From assembly GCA_050298535.1 (NCBI GenBank), contig JBNKUI010000020.1, forward strand, positions 1 through 64,000: a DNA stretch of 64,000 nucleotides, given 5' to 3'. The notes under the pieces were generated by a model. That model did not search any database and was not told where the DNA came from. It saw only the letters and a program-made list of their open reading frames with translations. Position numbers and translations under genes: made by a program. Shown here piece after piece: positions 8,141-15,970 of this stretch. Position 1 is the first letter of the stretch. Every line of letters starts with the position of its first letter. The stretch is from JABDMH01 sp050298535 (lineage in GTDB: Bacteria > Bacteroidota > Bacteroidia > Chitinophagales > Saprospiraceae).

Positions 8141-9241
8141 ATGCAAGTACCATTTTTAGATCTGAAAAGGCAGTATGCCGCCATTGCTGAAGAACTCAAG
8201 CAACCTATGCAGGCTGTTATCGATTCTTGTGCTTTTGCTGGTGGTCCCTTTACAGCCAGATTTGAAGAGAATTTTGCAGCATATTGTGAAGCCGGATATG
8301 CCATTGGAGTCAATAGTGGTACCTCAGCCTTGCATCTGGCCATGGCTGCTTTGGGTATTGGTGCAGGTGATGAAGTCATTATGCCTGCGGACACTTTTAT
8401 TGCAACAGCCTGGGGGCCTACTTACACTGGAGCCACTCCCGTATTTGTGGATTGCAATGATTATTATAACATTGATGTTGATGCAGTAGAAAGTGCCATT
8501 AACGAAAATACAAAAGCGATAATCGGCGTGCATTTGTATGGACAGCCTTGTGATGTTGATGCACTGATGGCTATCGCCCAAAAGCATGGCGTATACTTTG
8601 TCGAAGATGCAGCGCAGGCTCATGGGGCTTTGTATAAAGGTAAGAGAGTAGGGGGACTGGGAGAAATGGCTTGCTTTAGTTTTTATCCAGGCAAAAATCT
8701 GGGGGCATATGGCGAAGGGGGAGCGATCACCACCCATCGAAAGGAATATCAGGACCACCTGTTTCGATTAAGAAATCATGGTAGTGATGTCAGATATTAT
8801 CATGATGAAGTAGGCTATAATATGCGACTGGATGGTCTGCAGGCTGCCGTTCTGGATGTGAAACTTGAACACATCGATAGTTGGAATTCCGCTCGGAAAA
8901 AGGTCGCCAAATTATATCTGTCAGAGGTGCAGAATGAGCATATTACACTTCCTAAAATAAGGGACGATGTGGAGTCTGTTTTCCACTTGTTTGTGGTGAA
9001 AGTAGAAGATCGTCATCACTTTCAGACTTACCTGGAAGAGAAAGGTATTAGTACCGGTTTACATTATCCGGTTCCGTGTCACCTTCAGAAAGTATACAGT
9101 CATCTAAACTACAAGAAAGGTGATTTTCCAAATGCTGAGCACCTGGCAGATCATTGTGTCTCTTTACCCATGTTTGCTGAGCTGACGGATGCAGAAGTTG
9201 AGCATGTGATCAGTGCGCTGAATAGTTACGTACCCGCTTAA
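8141..9241 (+). CDS. DegT/DnrJ/EryC1/StrS PLP-dependent sugar aminotransferase
   Basis: The protein has 366 residues from the ATG at 8141; a TTG one codon earlier is less likely. The family opening VPFLDLKRQY, the SGTSALHLAM segment, the VEDAAQAHGA motif that stacks on PLP, and the Schiff-base Lys185 in FSFYPGKNLGAYGEGG are all present. Such enzymes transfer an amino group from glutamate to a keto-sugar nucleotide. With the dehydrogenase and acetyltransferase just upstream, it fits a 3-acetamido sugar pathway of the WlbA-B-C or WbpB-D-E kind, probably for a surface polysaccharide. It is the last gene of the operon. Confidence 0.9.
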   Translation: MQVPFLDLKRQYAAIAEELKQPMQAVIDSCAFAGGPFTARFEENFAAYCEAGYAIGVNSGTSALHLAMAALGIGAGDEVIMPADTFIATAWGPTYTGATPVFVDCNDYYNIDVDAVESAINENTKAIIGVHLYGQPCDVDALMAIAQKHGVYFVEDAAQAHGALYKGKRVGGLGEMACFSFYPGKNLGAYGEGGAITTHRKEYQDHLFRLRNHGSDVRYYHDEVGYNMRLDGLQAAVLDVKLEHIDSWNSARKKVAKLYLSEVQNEHITLPKIRDDVESVFHLFVVKVEDRHHFQTYLEEKGISTGLHYPVPCHLQKVYSHLNYKKGDFPNAEHLADHCVSLPMFAELTDAEVEHVISALNSYVPA

Positions 9242-9355
9242 GGCCTTCAGAGATCAGTGACAGGTACTTTTTGGAAGGGTATGGTTACACACCCCTCCCC
9301 ATTCATCATTTTTATTTCGCATCTTTATTAGACAGCAAACGCTTATTTTTCGCCT

Positions 9356-11173
9356 ATGGCTTCACAATACTTTAGCCCCAGGGCTCTGGACTTTTTATTA
9401 TTTGAGGTGCATGATGTACTGGGTCTTACCGATTACCCGAGATATGAAGATTATGATGAAGCTTCGATCAGGATCCTGATGCAAAGTATCAAGGACTTTG
9501 CCGATCAGGAATGCTTTCCCTTTTTCAAGGTAATGGATACTGAGCCCGTCCGATATGAGGATGGGAAAATTATCGTGCATGACCAGATAGAAAGAATCCT
9601 ACGTAGGGGTGCTGAGCTGGGGATATTAGGTACCTGGTTTGACTATGAGGAGGGAGGTATGCAACTGCCACATCTCGTTCACTATGCGCTGGTACATATC
9701 CTGGATGCCGCTAATAACAATGTGTCCGGGTATTTTGGGCTTACATCTGGAGCTGCCGATTTGATTCGATCTTTTGGGTCAAGAGCTCTTAGAGAAACTT
9801 ATATTCCGAAAATGCTGGCGGGCGAATGGATGGGGACGATGGCGCTCACGGAACCGCAGGCCGGTAGTTTTTTGGCGGATATTCGTACCAGCGCCACACC
9901 TCTGGAAGATGGCTCGTATCATATTCAGGGACACAAAATATTCATCTCCGGAGGTGATCATCAGTTTGCCGAAAACTTTGTGCATCTGGTACTGGCGCGA
10001 ATCAAGGGTGCGCCTTTAGATACGAGTGGTATTTCACTTTTCGTGGTACCTAAGCTTCGGCCGGCGAATGATGACACGTTGGAATACAATCATGTGCAAA
10101 CTATTGCCGACTTTGATAAGATGGGGCAACGAGGATATGCCACGACGCACCTTGCTTTTGGTGAGTCAGGCACCTGTCAGGGATGGCTGGTGGGTGAAGC
10201 GAATCAGGGACTGCGATGCATGTTTAAGATGATGAATGAGGCGCGGATATCTGTGGGTATTGCCGGTGCCTCGATGGCCATGGCCGCCTATCATGCAGCA
10301 GTGGAATATGCCGGTCAGCGGAAGCAGGGACGTGAGTATCAATCAGATGGACGCAAGGACTATAAGGAGGAACCGGTACTGATCAGCAGACATCCCGATG
10401 TACAGCGGATGTTACAGCTCCAGCATGCGATTGCTATGGGGAGTCTTAGCCTAGTATTTGAATGTGCACGTTTGTTAGATGTGATTCGTGTTGGAAACAG
10501 TGAAGAGTCGCAGCAAGCTAAGCTGCTTTTAGATATTTTGACGCCAGTGGTGAAGGGTTATCCTACCGAAGCAGGTATCGTGAGCGTGAGTAACGGACTA
10601 CAGGTATTGGGAGGATACGGATTCATGAAGGACTTTCCGTTGCAGCAATATTACAGAGACATCCGCATCACCTCCATTTATGAGGGGACAACTGGGATTC
10701 AGGCAATTGACTTACTAGGTCGTAAGGTGTTAATGAAGGAGGGTGCCCTTATGCAGGAATTGATTCGTACCATGGAAGCGGCAATTTCATCCGCACGAGC
10801 CTTTGGAGAGTTATCACCCTATGCGGATCGACTAGAAGAGAAGATGGAGGGTGTAGGAGCCATTGTAAAGCACATGGGAGCAAGAGGTGAGCAGAACGGC
10901 TTCGAGTTCTACATCGCTGATGCGACCGTTTTTCTGGAATACATGAGCCTGTTAGTTATTGCCTGGCAATGGCTAAAGATGGGCACGAAAGTATATCAAT
11001 TGAGAAGCGAAAAGACAGGCAATACCGATGCAGCGCTGCTGTCAGAGATGGAGCAATCGATGCAGTTTTTCTTCAAATACGAGCTATCAAAGATGAGCGG
11101 TCTGGAGGAAGTATTGCTGAACGATGACATGGTGACGGTAAAGCATCCCCAACCCATTGAAACACCAGATTGA
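9356..11173 (+). CDS. Long acyl-CoA dehydrogenase (FAD-dependent)
   Basis: The protein has 605 residues. It has the acyl-CoA dehydrogenase fold plus the extra C-terminal helical domain seen in ~600-residue family members. Visible features are the FAD-binding segment MALTEPQAGSFLADIRTSA, GYGFMKDFPLQQYYRDIR, and SIYEGTTGIQAIDLLGRK, in which Glu443 is the likely catalytic base. It introduces the alpha,beta double bond in acyl-CoA substrates and passes electrons to ETF. It overlaps the next gene (stop TGA at 11171 and ATG at 11173), starting an apparent four-gene acyl-CoA operon. Chain-length preference is not evident. Confidence 0.9.
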   Translation: MASQYFSPRALDFLLFEVHDVLGLTDYPRYEDYDEASIRILMQSIKDFADQECFPFFKVMDTEPVRYEDGKIIVHDQIERILRRGAELGILGTWFDYEEGGMQLPHLVHYALVHILDAANNNVSGYFGLTSGAADLIRSFGSRALRETYIPKMLAGEWMGTMALTEPQAGSFLADIRTSATPLEDGSYHIQGHKIFISGGDHQFAENFVHLVLARIKGAPLDTSGISLFVVPKLRPANDDTLEYNHVQTIADFDKMGQRGYATTHLAFGESGTCQGWLVGEANQGLRCMFKMMNEARISVGIAGASMAMAAYHAAVEYAGQRKQGREYQSDGRKDYKEEPVLISRHPDVQRMLQLQHAIAMGSLSLVFECARLLDVIRVGNSEESQQAKLLLDILTPVVKGYPTEAGIVSVSNGLQVLGGYGFMKDFPLQQYYRDIRITSIYEGTTGIQAIDLLGRKVLMKEGALMQELIRTMEAAISSARAFGELSPYADRLEEKMEGVGAIVKHMGARGEQNGFEFYIADATVFLEYMSLLVIAWQWLKMGTKVYQLRSEKTGNTDAALLSEMEQSMQFFFKYELSKMSGLEEVLLNDDMVTVKHPQPIETPD

Positions 11174-11955
11174 TGAAGAGTATAAAGGATAGATTTGACC
11201 TCAATGGAAAAGTGGTCGTCGTCACCGGTGCCAGTAAAGGCATTGGTCTGGCTATCGCCCGGGGCATGGCAGAGTTTGGAGCGCAGGTGGTTATTTCAAG
11301 TCGTAAACAGGAGGGGATTCAAGCGGCTGTGGATAGCCTTAAGGAAGAGGGCATCGAGGTGATAGGAAAGGTATGTCATGTAGGAAATGAAGAGCACTGC
11401 ATTGCGCTGATTGGGGAGACCGTCCAGGCATTCGGAAGGGTCGATGTACTGGTAAATAATGCAGCCATAAATCCACACTATGGACCTGTACAGACGCTAG
11501 ATATGCCGGCACTGCATAAAACAATGCAGGTGAATTTGGAAGCAGTGCACCGATTAAGTAACCTGGTATATCCTGTAATGAAAGAAGGCGGTGGAGGCAG
11601 TATCATCAACATAAGCTCTATTGAGGGCTTGCAGCCCGGGAAGGGTATGAGTGGCTACAGTGTGTCTAAGTCAGCGCTCAATATGCTGACCCGGAGTCAG
11701 GCCCATGAATGGGGTAAGGACGGTATACGGGTCAATGCTATAGCACCCGGTCTGATCAAGACAAAGTTTAGCCAGGCACTGTGGCAAAATGATGCGCTGA
11801 TGAAATATGTAAGAGAGCATGTCCCTGCCGGACGAGCTGCAGATCCCGAAGAAATGGCCGGTCTGGCCGTTTTTCTGGCGTCTGATGCTTCCTCGTACTG
11901 CACGGGTGGCATCTATCTGGCAGATGGCGGTTTTATGTTGGCAAATGCATTATAA
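11173..11955 (+). CDS. Short-chain dehydrogenase/reductase (SDR)
   Basis: The protein has 260 residues from the ATG at 11173, which overlaps the previous stop; a TTG at 11170 is less likely. The classical SDR motifs are intact: TGASKGIG for the cofactor, NNAA, a Ser in NISSIEG, and YSVSK with Tyr162/Lys166 as catalytic pair, plus the closing TGGIYLADGG. It oxidises a hydroxy or reduces a keto group, plausibly on a 3-hydroxyacyl-CoA or an alcohol given the flanking acyl-CoA dehydrogenase and isomerase genes. FabG-like enzymes have the same motifs, so the exact substrate is open. Confidence 0.9.
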   Translation: MKSIKDRFDLNGKVVVVTGASKGIGLAIARGMAEFGAQVVISSRKQEGIQAAVDSLKEEGIEVIGKVCHVGNEEHCIALIGETVQAFGRVDVLVNNAAINPHYGPVQTLDMPALHKTMQVNLEAVHRLSNLVYPVMKEGGGGSIINISSIEGLQPGKGMSGYSVSKSALNMLTRSQAHEWGKDGIRVNAIAPGLIKTKFSQALWQNDALMKYVREHVPAGRAADPEEMAGLAVFLASDASSYCTGGIYLADGGFMLANAL

Positions 11956-11964
11956 AATCAGAAG

Positions 11965-12963
11965 ATGAATAAGCAATTACTATTAGCGAAGCGACCTGTG
12001 GGTGTGCCGGATGAAGACACCTGGGACCTGGTAGAGACAGCGATTCCAACCGTGGGAGAGGGGCAGTGTCTACTGAAGAACATCTATGTGTCCCTGGATC
12101 CTGCTATGCGGGGTTGGATGCGGGATCGAGCCTCATACCTGCCTCCGGTAGCTTTGGGAGACGTGATGCGTGCAGGTACCGTTAGTCAGGTAGTAGAGTC
12201 TACCCTTGATCATATGCCGAAGGGAAGCTATTGGCAGGGTATGGGGGGTGTACAGCAATTTGTCTTGTCGAATGGCAAGGGCTGGTACCCGGCAGATCCT
12301 CAGATCGCTCCATTGCCTCAGTTTCTCAACGTGTTAGGCATCGCCGGTTATACTGCATATTTCGGATTACTGTCTATCGGACAACCTAAAGAGGGAGAAA
12401 CCGTTTTGGTGTCAGGCGCTGCGGGGTCTGTGGGAAGTCTGGTCGGACAGATTGCCAGGATCAAGGGATGTCGGGTGGTAGGCATCGCCGGTACCGATGA
12501 AAAATGTAATTATCTCACAGAAGAACTGGGGTGGGATGCTGCCATTAATTATAAGACCGATAATGTTCTGAAGAGCATCGGCACAGGGTGCCCTGATAAG
12601 GTGGATATTTATTTTGATAACGTGGGGGGTCCCATATTGGATGCGGCGCTTGCCCACCTTAATTTTAAAGGAAGAGTGGTGCTTTGTGGGGGAATCTCTC
12701 AATATAATGCAACCGACTCATTTTATGCTCCTAAGAATTACTTATCGCTTCTGGTAAACAGAGGGCGTATGGAGGGATTTATCATATTTGATTTTGCGAA
12801 AAAATATCTCGAAGCTGCCAGGGACATGGTGGGATGGATGCAAGAAGGTAAAATCAAGGGTGAGTATTCGATCTATAATGGGATTGAAAACTTCCGGGAA
12901 AACTTTTTGCGATTATTTTCGGGTGATAAACGGGGTAAGGTTATTTTAAAAATCGATGAATAA
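11965..12963 (+). CDS. NADP-dependent medium-chain reductase (CurA / prostaglandin reductase type)
   Basis: The 332-residue zinc-free MDR protein starts MNKQLLLAKRPVGVPDEDTW. SLDPAMRGWM, typical of the leukotriene B4 12-hydroxydehydrogenase / CurA branch, is present, as is the nucleotide-binding VSGAAGSVGSLVGQIA near residue 155. These enzymes reduce the double bond of alpha,beta-unsaturated ketones or aldehydes with NADPH. Its place between an SDR and an enoyl-CoA isomerase suggests handling of unusual or damaged acyl intermediates. It starts nine bases after the SDR gene. Confidence 0.88.
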   Translation: MNKQLLLAKRPVGVPDEDTWDLVETAIPTVGEGQCLLKNIYVSLDPAMRGWMRDRASYLPPVALGDVMRAGTVSQVVESTLDHMPKGSYWQGMGGVQQFVLSNGKGWYPADPQIAPLPQFLNVLGIAGYTAYFGLLSIGQPKEGETVLVSGAAGSVGSLVGQIARIKGCRVVGIAGTDEKCNYLTEELGWDAAINYKTDNVLKSIGTGCPDKVDIYFDNVGGPILDAALAHLNFKGRVVLCGGISQYNATDSFYAPKNYLSLLVNRGRMEGFIIFDFAKKYLEAARDMVGWMQEGKIKGEYSIYNGIENFRENFLRLFSGDKRGKVILKIDE

Positions 12964-12973
12964 CTGAGGATAC

Positions 12974-13741
12974 ATGCAATTTTTGAATATTATACGAAAG
13001 GAAGACTATTCCATTGTACAGTTGGATCGGGGAAAGGTCAATGCATTGGATATTGACCTTGTCAAGGAGTTACGCACTACCGTTTCAGATTTGACTGAAG
13101 ATAAATCGGTAAATGGATTGATATTGACGGGTAAGCCAGGGTATTTTAGTGCCGGGGTGGATTTGATCGCACTGTATGGTTACAACCGTGATCAGGTATA
13201 CGAATTTTGGTCTGAATTTATGGGTTTGATGATGGACCTGGTACAATTTCCTAAAATTAGTATGGCGGCATTATCCGGACATTGCCCGGCCGGAGGCACT
13301 GTGTTGGCGTTAACGTGCGACCATCGATTTTTAATAAATTTTCCACGTACGCTGATTGGTTTGAATGAAGTAGCGGTGGGAATCAGAATACCTGCTCCCA
13401 TTTTTGATCTGTATAGTTTTTGGTTGGGAAAACGAGTAGCGTATCAGGCTTTATTGAAGGGACACTTGTTCGACCCACAGACTGCCAAGAATGTGGGGCT
13501 GGTGGATGATGTTTATGATGAAGAGGAGTTAATGTCGAGAACTGAGGAACGTATGCAGCAATTACTGAAAGCGGATTATCGTGTTGTTCAGGATGCTAAG
13601 AAAGTAATGCGACAAGAGTTAATAGCAAGGATGTCCATTGATTGGGAAAAAGATTTGCAGCAGCGAGTGGGAGAAATGTTTGACCCCACATTTAGAAAAG
13701 GACTGGAGGCCTATATTGCTGGCATGCAAGGCAATGGATAA
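12974..13741 (+). CDS. Crotonase-family protein, most like delta3,delta2-enoyl-CoA isomerase
   Basis: The protein has 255 residues with the crotonase fold. The oxyanion-hole segments are FSAGVDLIAL and GHCPAGGTVLALTCDHRF. IGLNEVAVGI carries Glu132, the residue used by mitochondrial-type enoyl-CoA isomerase (ECI1); the second glutamate of true hydratases is not apparent. It would shift a 3-enoyl to a 2-enoyl double bond so that unsaturated fatty acids can enter beta-oxidation. It is the last gene of the acyl-CoA operon. A simple hydratase annotation is the main alternative. Confidence 0.8.
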   Translation: MQFLNIIRKEDYSIVQLDRGKVNALDIDLVKELRTTVSDLTEDKSVNGLILTGKPGYFSAGVDLIALYGYNRDQVYEFWSEFMGLMMDLVQFPKISMAALSGHCPAGGTVLALTCDHRFLINFPRTLIGLNEVAVGIRIPAPIFDLYSFWLGKRVAYQALLKGHLFDPQTAKNVGLVDDVYDEEELMSRTEERMQQLLKADYRVVQDAKKVMRQELIARMSIDWEKDLQQRVGEMFDPTFRKGLEAYIAGMQGNG

Positions 13742-13746
13742 AAAAC

Positions 13747-13837
13747 GGCAGGGTACCTCAAACCTATATAACCCGAATTTATAATGCAAAATCCGGATCT
13801 AAGTCCTTATGGGATCGGTCTGAGAAATACCCCTGCC
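13747..13837 (-). terminator. Candidate long-loop terminator after hsp20
   Basis: GGCAGGGTA (13747-13755) pairs with TACCCCTGCC (13828-13837) with one extra C. Read on the minus strand, the stem is followed by GTTTTTTAT. The loop is about 70 bases, which is long, so this is only a candidate for ending the hsp20 transcript. Confidence 0.3.
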
Positions 13838-13844
13838 CAATTCG

Positions 13845-14303
13845 TCAACTTTGATCTGTCACAGGGATGCGTTTTACCTGAGATACTACTGGATCCTGCT
13901 TTACATAAAAGATAATCCGCAGGATTCCATCTTCGTAAAATGCTTCCACATGATGGTCCTGGTGGCCAGGAGCCAGTTTAAAATGTCGTTCGAAAGCGCT
14001 CACTTCATATTCCTCCTTAATGAATTTCACATCTTCACCTTCGATCTGATCCTCCTTTACACCCTTCACTTTCACTACACCATGTTCAATCTTTACTTCT
14101 AATTCTTCCCTCTTGTATCCGGGAACGAATAGCTCCAGCCGATATGTTTCTTTGTCTTGAATCAAATTGGCCGGCGGATGATCGTACTTCCATGGAATGT
14201 CGAAAGAAGATCTACCCAGGAAATGGTGAGGATCAATAATGTCTTTAAAACGATTTTTATGCAGCCTGTTAAAAGGCCCTTTTTCAATATCTAAAGTTGC
14301 CAT
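13845..14303 (-). CDS. Small heat shock protein (Hsp20 / alpha-crystallin)
   Basis: The protein has 152 residues. The alpha-crystallin domain runs from about residue 45 to 140, with the conserved strand RLELFVPGYKREELEV and FYEDGILRI. The C-terminal KRIPV provides the I-x-I/V motif used for oligomer assembly. It holds unfolding proteins in a refoldable state without ATP. A TGAT-CATC-GTCA palindrome lies 61 bases upstream of the start codon, matching the box found before many other genes in this island, so it is probably part of the same regulon. Confidence 0.93.
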   Translation of the reverse strand: MATLDIEKGPFNRLHKNRFKDIIDPHHFLGRSSFDIPWKYDHPPANLIQDKETYRLELFVPGYKREELEVKIEHGVVKVKGVKEDQIEGEDVKFIKEEYEVSAFERHFKLAPGHQDHHVEAFYEDGILRIIFYVKQDPVVSQVKRIPVTDQS

Positions 14304-14363
14304 GTTATTCTATTTTTATTTTTCTTCTACTCTTAATGTGGACATCAATCCTCATTTGTTCGA

Positions 14364-14375
14364 TGATCATCGTCA
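14364..14375. promoter_or_regulatory. Candidate FNR/FixK-type box upstream of hsp20
   Basis: TGAT-CATC-GTCA fits the shared pattern TGAY-N4-RTCA (extended A…A). It lies 61 bases upstream of the hsp20 start. Confidence 0.55.
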
Positions 14376-14410
14376 ATAAATGGGATGATAAAGATCAATG
14401 AGCCTATAGC

Positions 14411-14461
14411 GGTATCCGGTTTCTGGTTTCCGGAATCTGGTTTCCGGTTTCTGGTTTCCGG
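14411..14461. repeat. Short tandem repeat of GGTTTCTGGTTTCCGG units
   Basis: Imperfect units of GGTTTC(T/C)GG are repeated about six times. Nothing coding is supported between 14304 and 14988. This gap holds the hsp20 promoter, this tract, two R1 hairpin repeats, a CATCCCACATCGG tract and the terminator of the hibernation-factor operon. Confidence 0.65.
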
Positions 14462-14674
14462 ATTGTAGATATAGGTACCGGTATATGTTGACCGAAAAAC
14501 GAGTGAAAATCGGTTAGCGAATGCAAGCAAAAATAGTTTTTCCACAGAACAAGTCAAGTAATCCACACAATCATGTACGAGTATTCACCGAGTCTATGAA
14601 GCGTAATGTAGATGCCGATATAGCATTGACCCATTGACATTAAAAGGCGCGATCTGAAATTCTTGCGGGCTGGG

Positions 14675-14727
14675 CTCCCCAGATTTCGCAGTATGCGAGA
14701 AATCAGGGGCTGGGGGTAAGCGTGAGC
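14675..14727 (+). repeat. Intergenic hairpin repeat, copy 2 (R1 family)
   Basis: GCTCCCC is followed by GATTTC-GCA-GTA-TGC-GA-GAAATC and then AGGGGCTGGGGGTAAGCGTGAG. The two stems pair perfectly apart from a GA bulge, although the bases differ from the other copies, so pairing is kept while sequence changes. Confidence 0.65.
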
Positions 14728-14733
14728 AGAAAA

Positions 14734-14756
14734 TCCGGAAGTTTTCTAATAAATAG
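14734..14756 (+). repeat. Partial copy of R2 repeat
   Basis: The segment from 14734 (TCCGGAAG, then TTTTCTAATAAATAG) matches the left half of three longer copies at 20008, 20072 and 20309. It directly follows R1 copy 2. Confidence 0.5.
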
Positions 14757-14757
14757 C

Positions 14758-14846
14758 ATCCCACCTCCCACATCGGTCTTCCCCATCCCACATCGGTCTT
14801 CCCCCATCCCACATCGGTCTTCCCGCACCCAACATCCCACATCCTA
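14758..14846. repeat. Tandem repeat of ~21-bp CATCCCACATCGGTCTTCCC units
   Basis: Three near-identical units (CACATCGGTCTTCC core) and two degenerate ones (CCCAACATCCCACATCC) are arrayed without spacers. This rules out a CRISPR array. Reading frames across it only reflect the repeat. Confidence 0.7.
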
Positions 14847-14848
14847 CA

Positions 14849-14900
14849 CTCCCCGGTTTCGAATCGTAGCTAGGAAACAGGGGCTGGGGGTGAGGGTGAG
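14849..14900 (+). repeat. Intergenic hairpin repeat, copy 3 (R1 family)
   Basis: CTCCCC is followed by GTTTC-GA-ATC-GTA-GCT-AG-GAAAC and AGGGGCTGGGGGTGAGGGTGAG. The outer stem GTTTC/GAAAC is perfect; the inner one has a mismatch. It abuts the A-tract of the terminator at 14902. Confidence 0.7.
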
Positions 14901-14901
14901 G

Positions 14902-14933
14902 AAAAAAAAAGAGGCACTTCCAAGAAATGCCTC
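14902..14933 (-). terminator. Rho-independent terminator of the hibernation-factor operon
   Basis: On the minus strand GAGGCA-(11-base loop)-TGCCTC is followed directly by nine T. It lies 56 bases beyond the stop of the hibernation factor gene. Confidence 0.85.
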
Positions 14934-14988
14934 CTTATCCTTTTTTATAGGTTTTTAAGTTGATCTAAAATGGTTTGGTATATGAATT

Positions 14989-15318
14989 TTAGTTAAGATT
15001 AAAATTTATGGAGTCTCGTTGCTCGCTTTGATAGTGGGTCTCTTTGTATTTCTGAATTTGCTTTCTCAATTTCTTTATGGCTTCCCTTACCGCAGTTTGA
15101 TCGCTTAGATGTTCTCCTTGCGCAAATATGGGATCTCCCCCCTTAGGGCGGGCCTCAAGAGAAACATGAAATACTTTTGATTTTTCATCCCGCTTTATTA
15201 TGAGCAATGTGGTAGTTAGGAGTTCAAGTTTTTCAAAATTTTTCTGCAATTCTTCACTCGCATAGGTAGTGATTGTTTCTGTATCAGGATGCTGAATCGC
15301 TGTGATATTAATATCCAT
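14989..15318 (-). CDS. hpf: Ribosome hibernation-promoting factor (short HPF/YfiA type)
   Basis: The 109-residue protein has the beta-alpha-beta-beta-beta-alpha layout of the HPF/RaiA family. It starts MDINITAIQHPDTETITTYA and has the basic helix EAIKKLRKQIQKYKETHY. It lacks the C-terminal dimerisation domain of long HPF, so it belongs to the short type that binds the 30S decoding region and blocks translation in resting cells. It is the second gene of a two-gene operon preceded by two TGAC-N4-GTCA palindromes and closed by a strong terminator. This links ribosome silencing to the same regulon as Hsp20, the Usp proteins and cbb3 oxidase. Confidence 0.88.
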   Translation of the reverse strand: MDINITAIQHPDTETITTYASEELQKNFEKLELLTTTLLIIKRDEKSKVFHVSLEARPKGGDPIFAQGEHLSDQTAVREAIKKLRKQIQKYKETHYQSEQRDSINFNLN

Positions 15319-15345
15319 AAAGCAGTTTGTAGTTTTTTAAGAAGT

Positions 15346-15714
15346 TTACTCAGGAGATGCCGTCAGTGAATGCATTCCTTTAGCGTTTTGTTTTTCAAGG
15401 GTCCAATCATCGGTGGCGATGGTTTGAAGCCACAATGTCCGAGAACGACGGAATACCTGTACATGAAGACCAAATAGCTCTTCAAACTGATCTTCTAAGT
15501 CAGTGATTGTCATCATTGGGTCAATGGTAAGGTCACCTTCCGCATGTCGCTTTCGGATATCTCCCAGTTTATGTTCTGGTTCGTATTGGTTGTCAGGGCT
15601 GGAGCCTGTGTGCTCCTTATGACTGGTCCGATAGAACTCTATCTTTAATCCAGGGAACTTCTCATGAAATTCCTGTTGGATTTCTCTGATTGTTTTTGAA
15701 TCCTGTATGATCAT
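15346..15714 (-). CDS. Conserved hypothetical protein upstream of hpf
   Basis: I do not recognise a named family for this 122-residue soluble protein. It has no signal peptide or membrane helix. It has a beta-alpha N-terminus (FPGLKIEFYRTSHKEH), a charged middle, and a second similar half (MTITDLEDQFEELFGLHVQVFRRSRTLW). The two halves share the pattern 'helix-(F/L)xGLxxxxxRxS', hinting at an internal duplication. It is 27 bases upstream of hpf and shares its promoter, so it probably acts in stress or dormancy. Two perfect TGAC-N4-GTCA palindromes lie 49 and 86 bases upstream. Confidence 0.75.
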   Translation of the reverse strand: MIIQDSKTIREIQQEFHEKFPGLKIEFYRTSHKEHTGSSPDNQYEPEHKLGDIRKRHAEGDLTIDPMMTITDLEDQFEELFGLHVQVFRRSRTLWLQTIATDDWTLEKQNAKGMHSLTASPE

Positions 15715-15762
15715 GATTAAATGCTTTTATTCAAATGTGAAGGAAATACTTCTTCGCTTTCA

Positions 15763-15774
15763 TGACGATCGTCA
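15763..15774. promoter_or_regulatory. Candidate FNR/FixK-type box A upstream of the hpf operon
   Basis: TGAC-GATC-GTCA is a perfect 12-base palindrome 49 bases upstream of the 15714 start. Confidence 0.6.
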
Positions 15775-15799
15775 GTCCAGTAGATGATCCTGTCGACTA

Positions 15800-15811
15800 T
15801 GACAATTGTCA
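15800..15811. promoter_or_regulatory. Candidate FNR/FixK-type box B upstream of the hpf operon
   Basis: TGAC-AATT-GTCA is a second perfect palindrome, 37 bases centre to centre from box A. It could also serve the divergent operon starting at 15971. Confidence 0.6.
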
Positions 15812-15970
15812 GTATACGAGAAGATGCAACTCATTGGTGTCGGGGCTCAATAGTGGTTACTTGATTGAGTAAATATTGTTCGGTTGATCATTATGGACGA
15901 TAACATTTAGACCGTTAATATAAATGGCAGTCCGTTTACAATATCACCCAACAATTAATAAATTATTGTC

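Noticed and set aside
14594..14842. An 82-residue minus-strand frame with repeated DVGWGKT-like units
   Set aside because: It only translates the CATCCCACATCGG tandem repeat and an R1 repeat; composition is unlike any gene here.
14758..14846. Possible CRISPR array
   Set aside because: Units of about 21 bases are directly adjacent with no unique spacers, and no cas genes are present.
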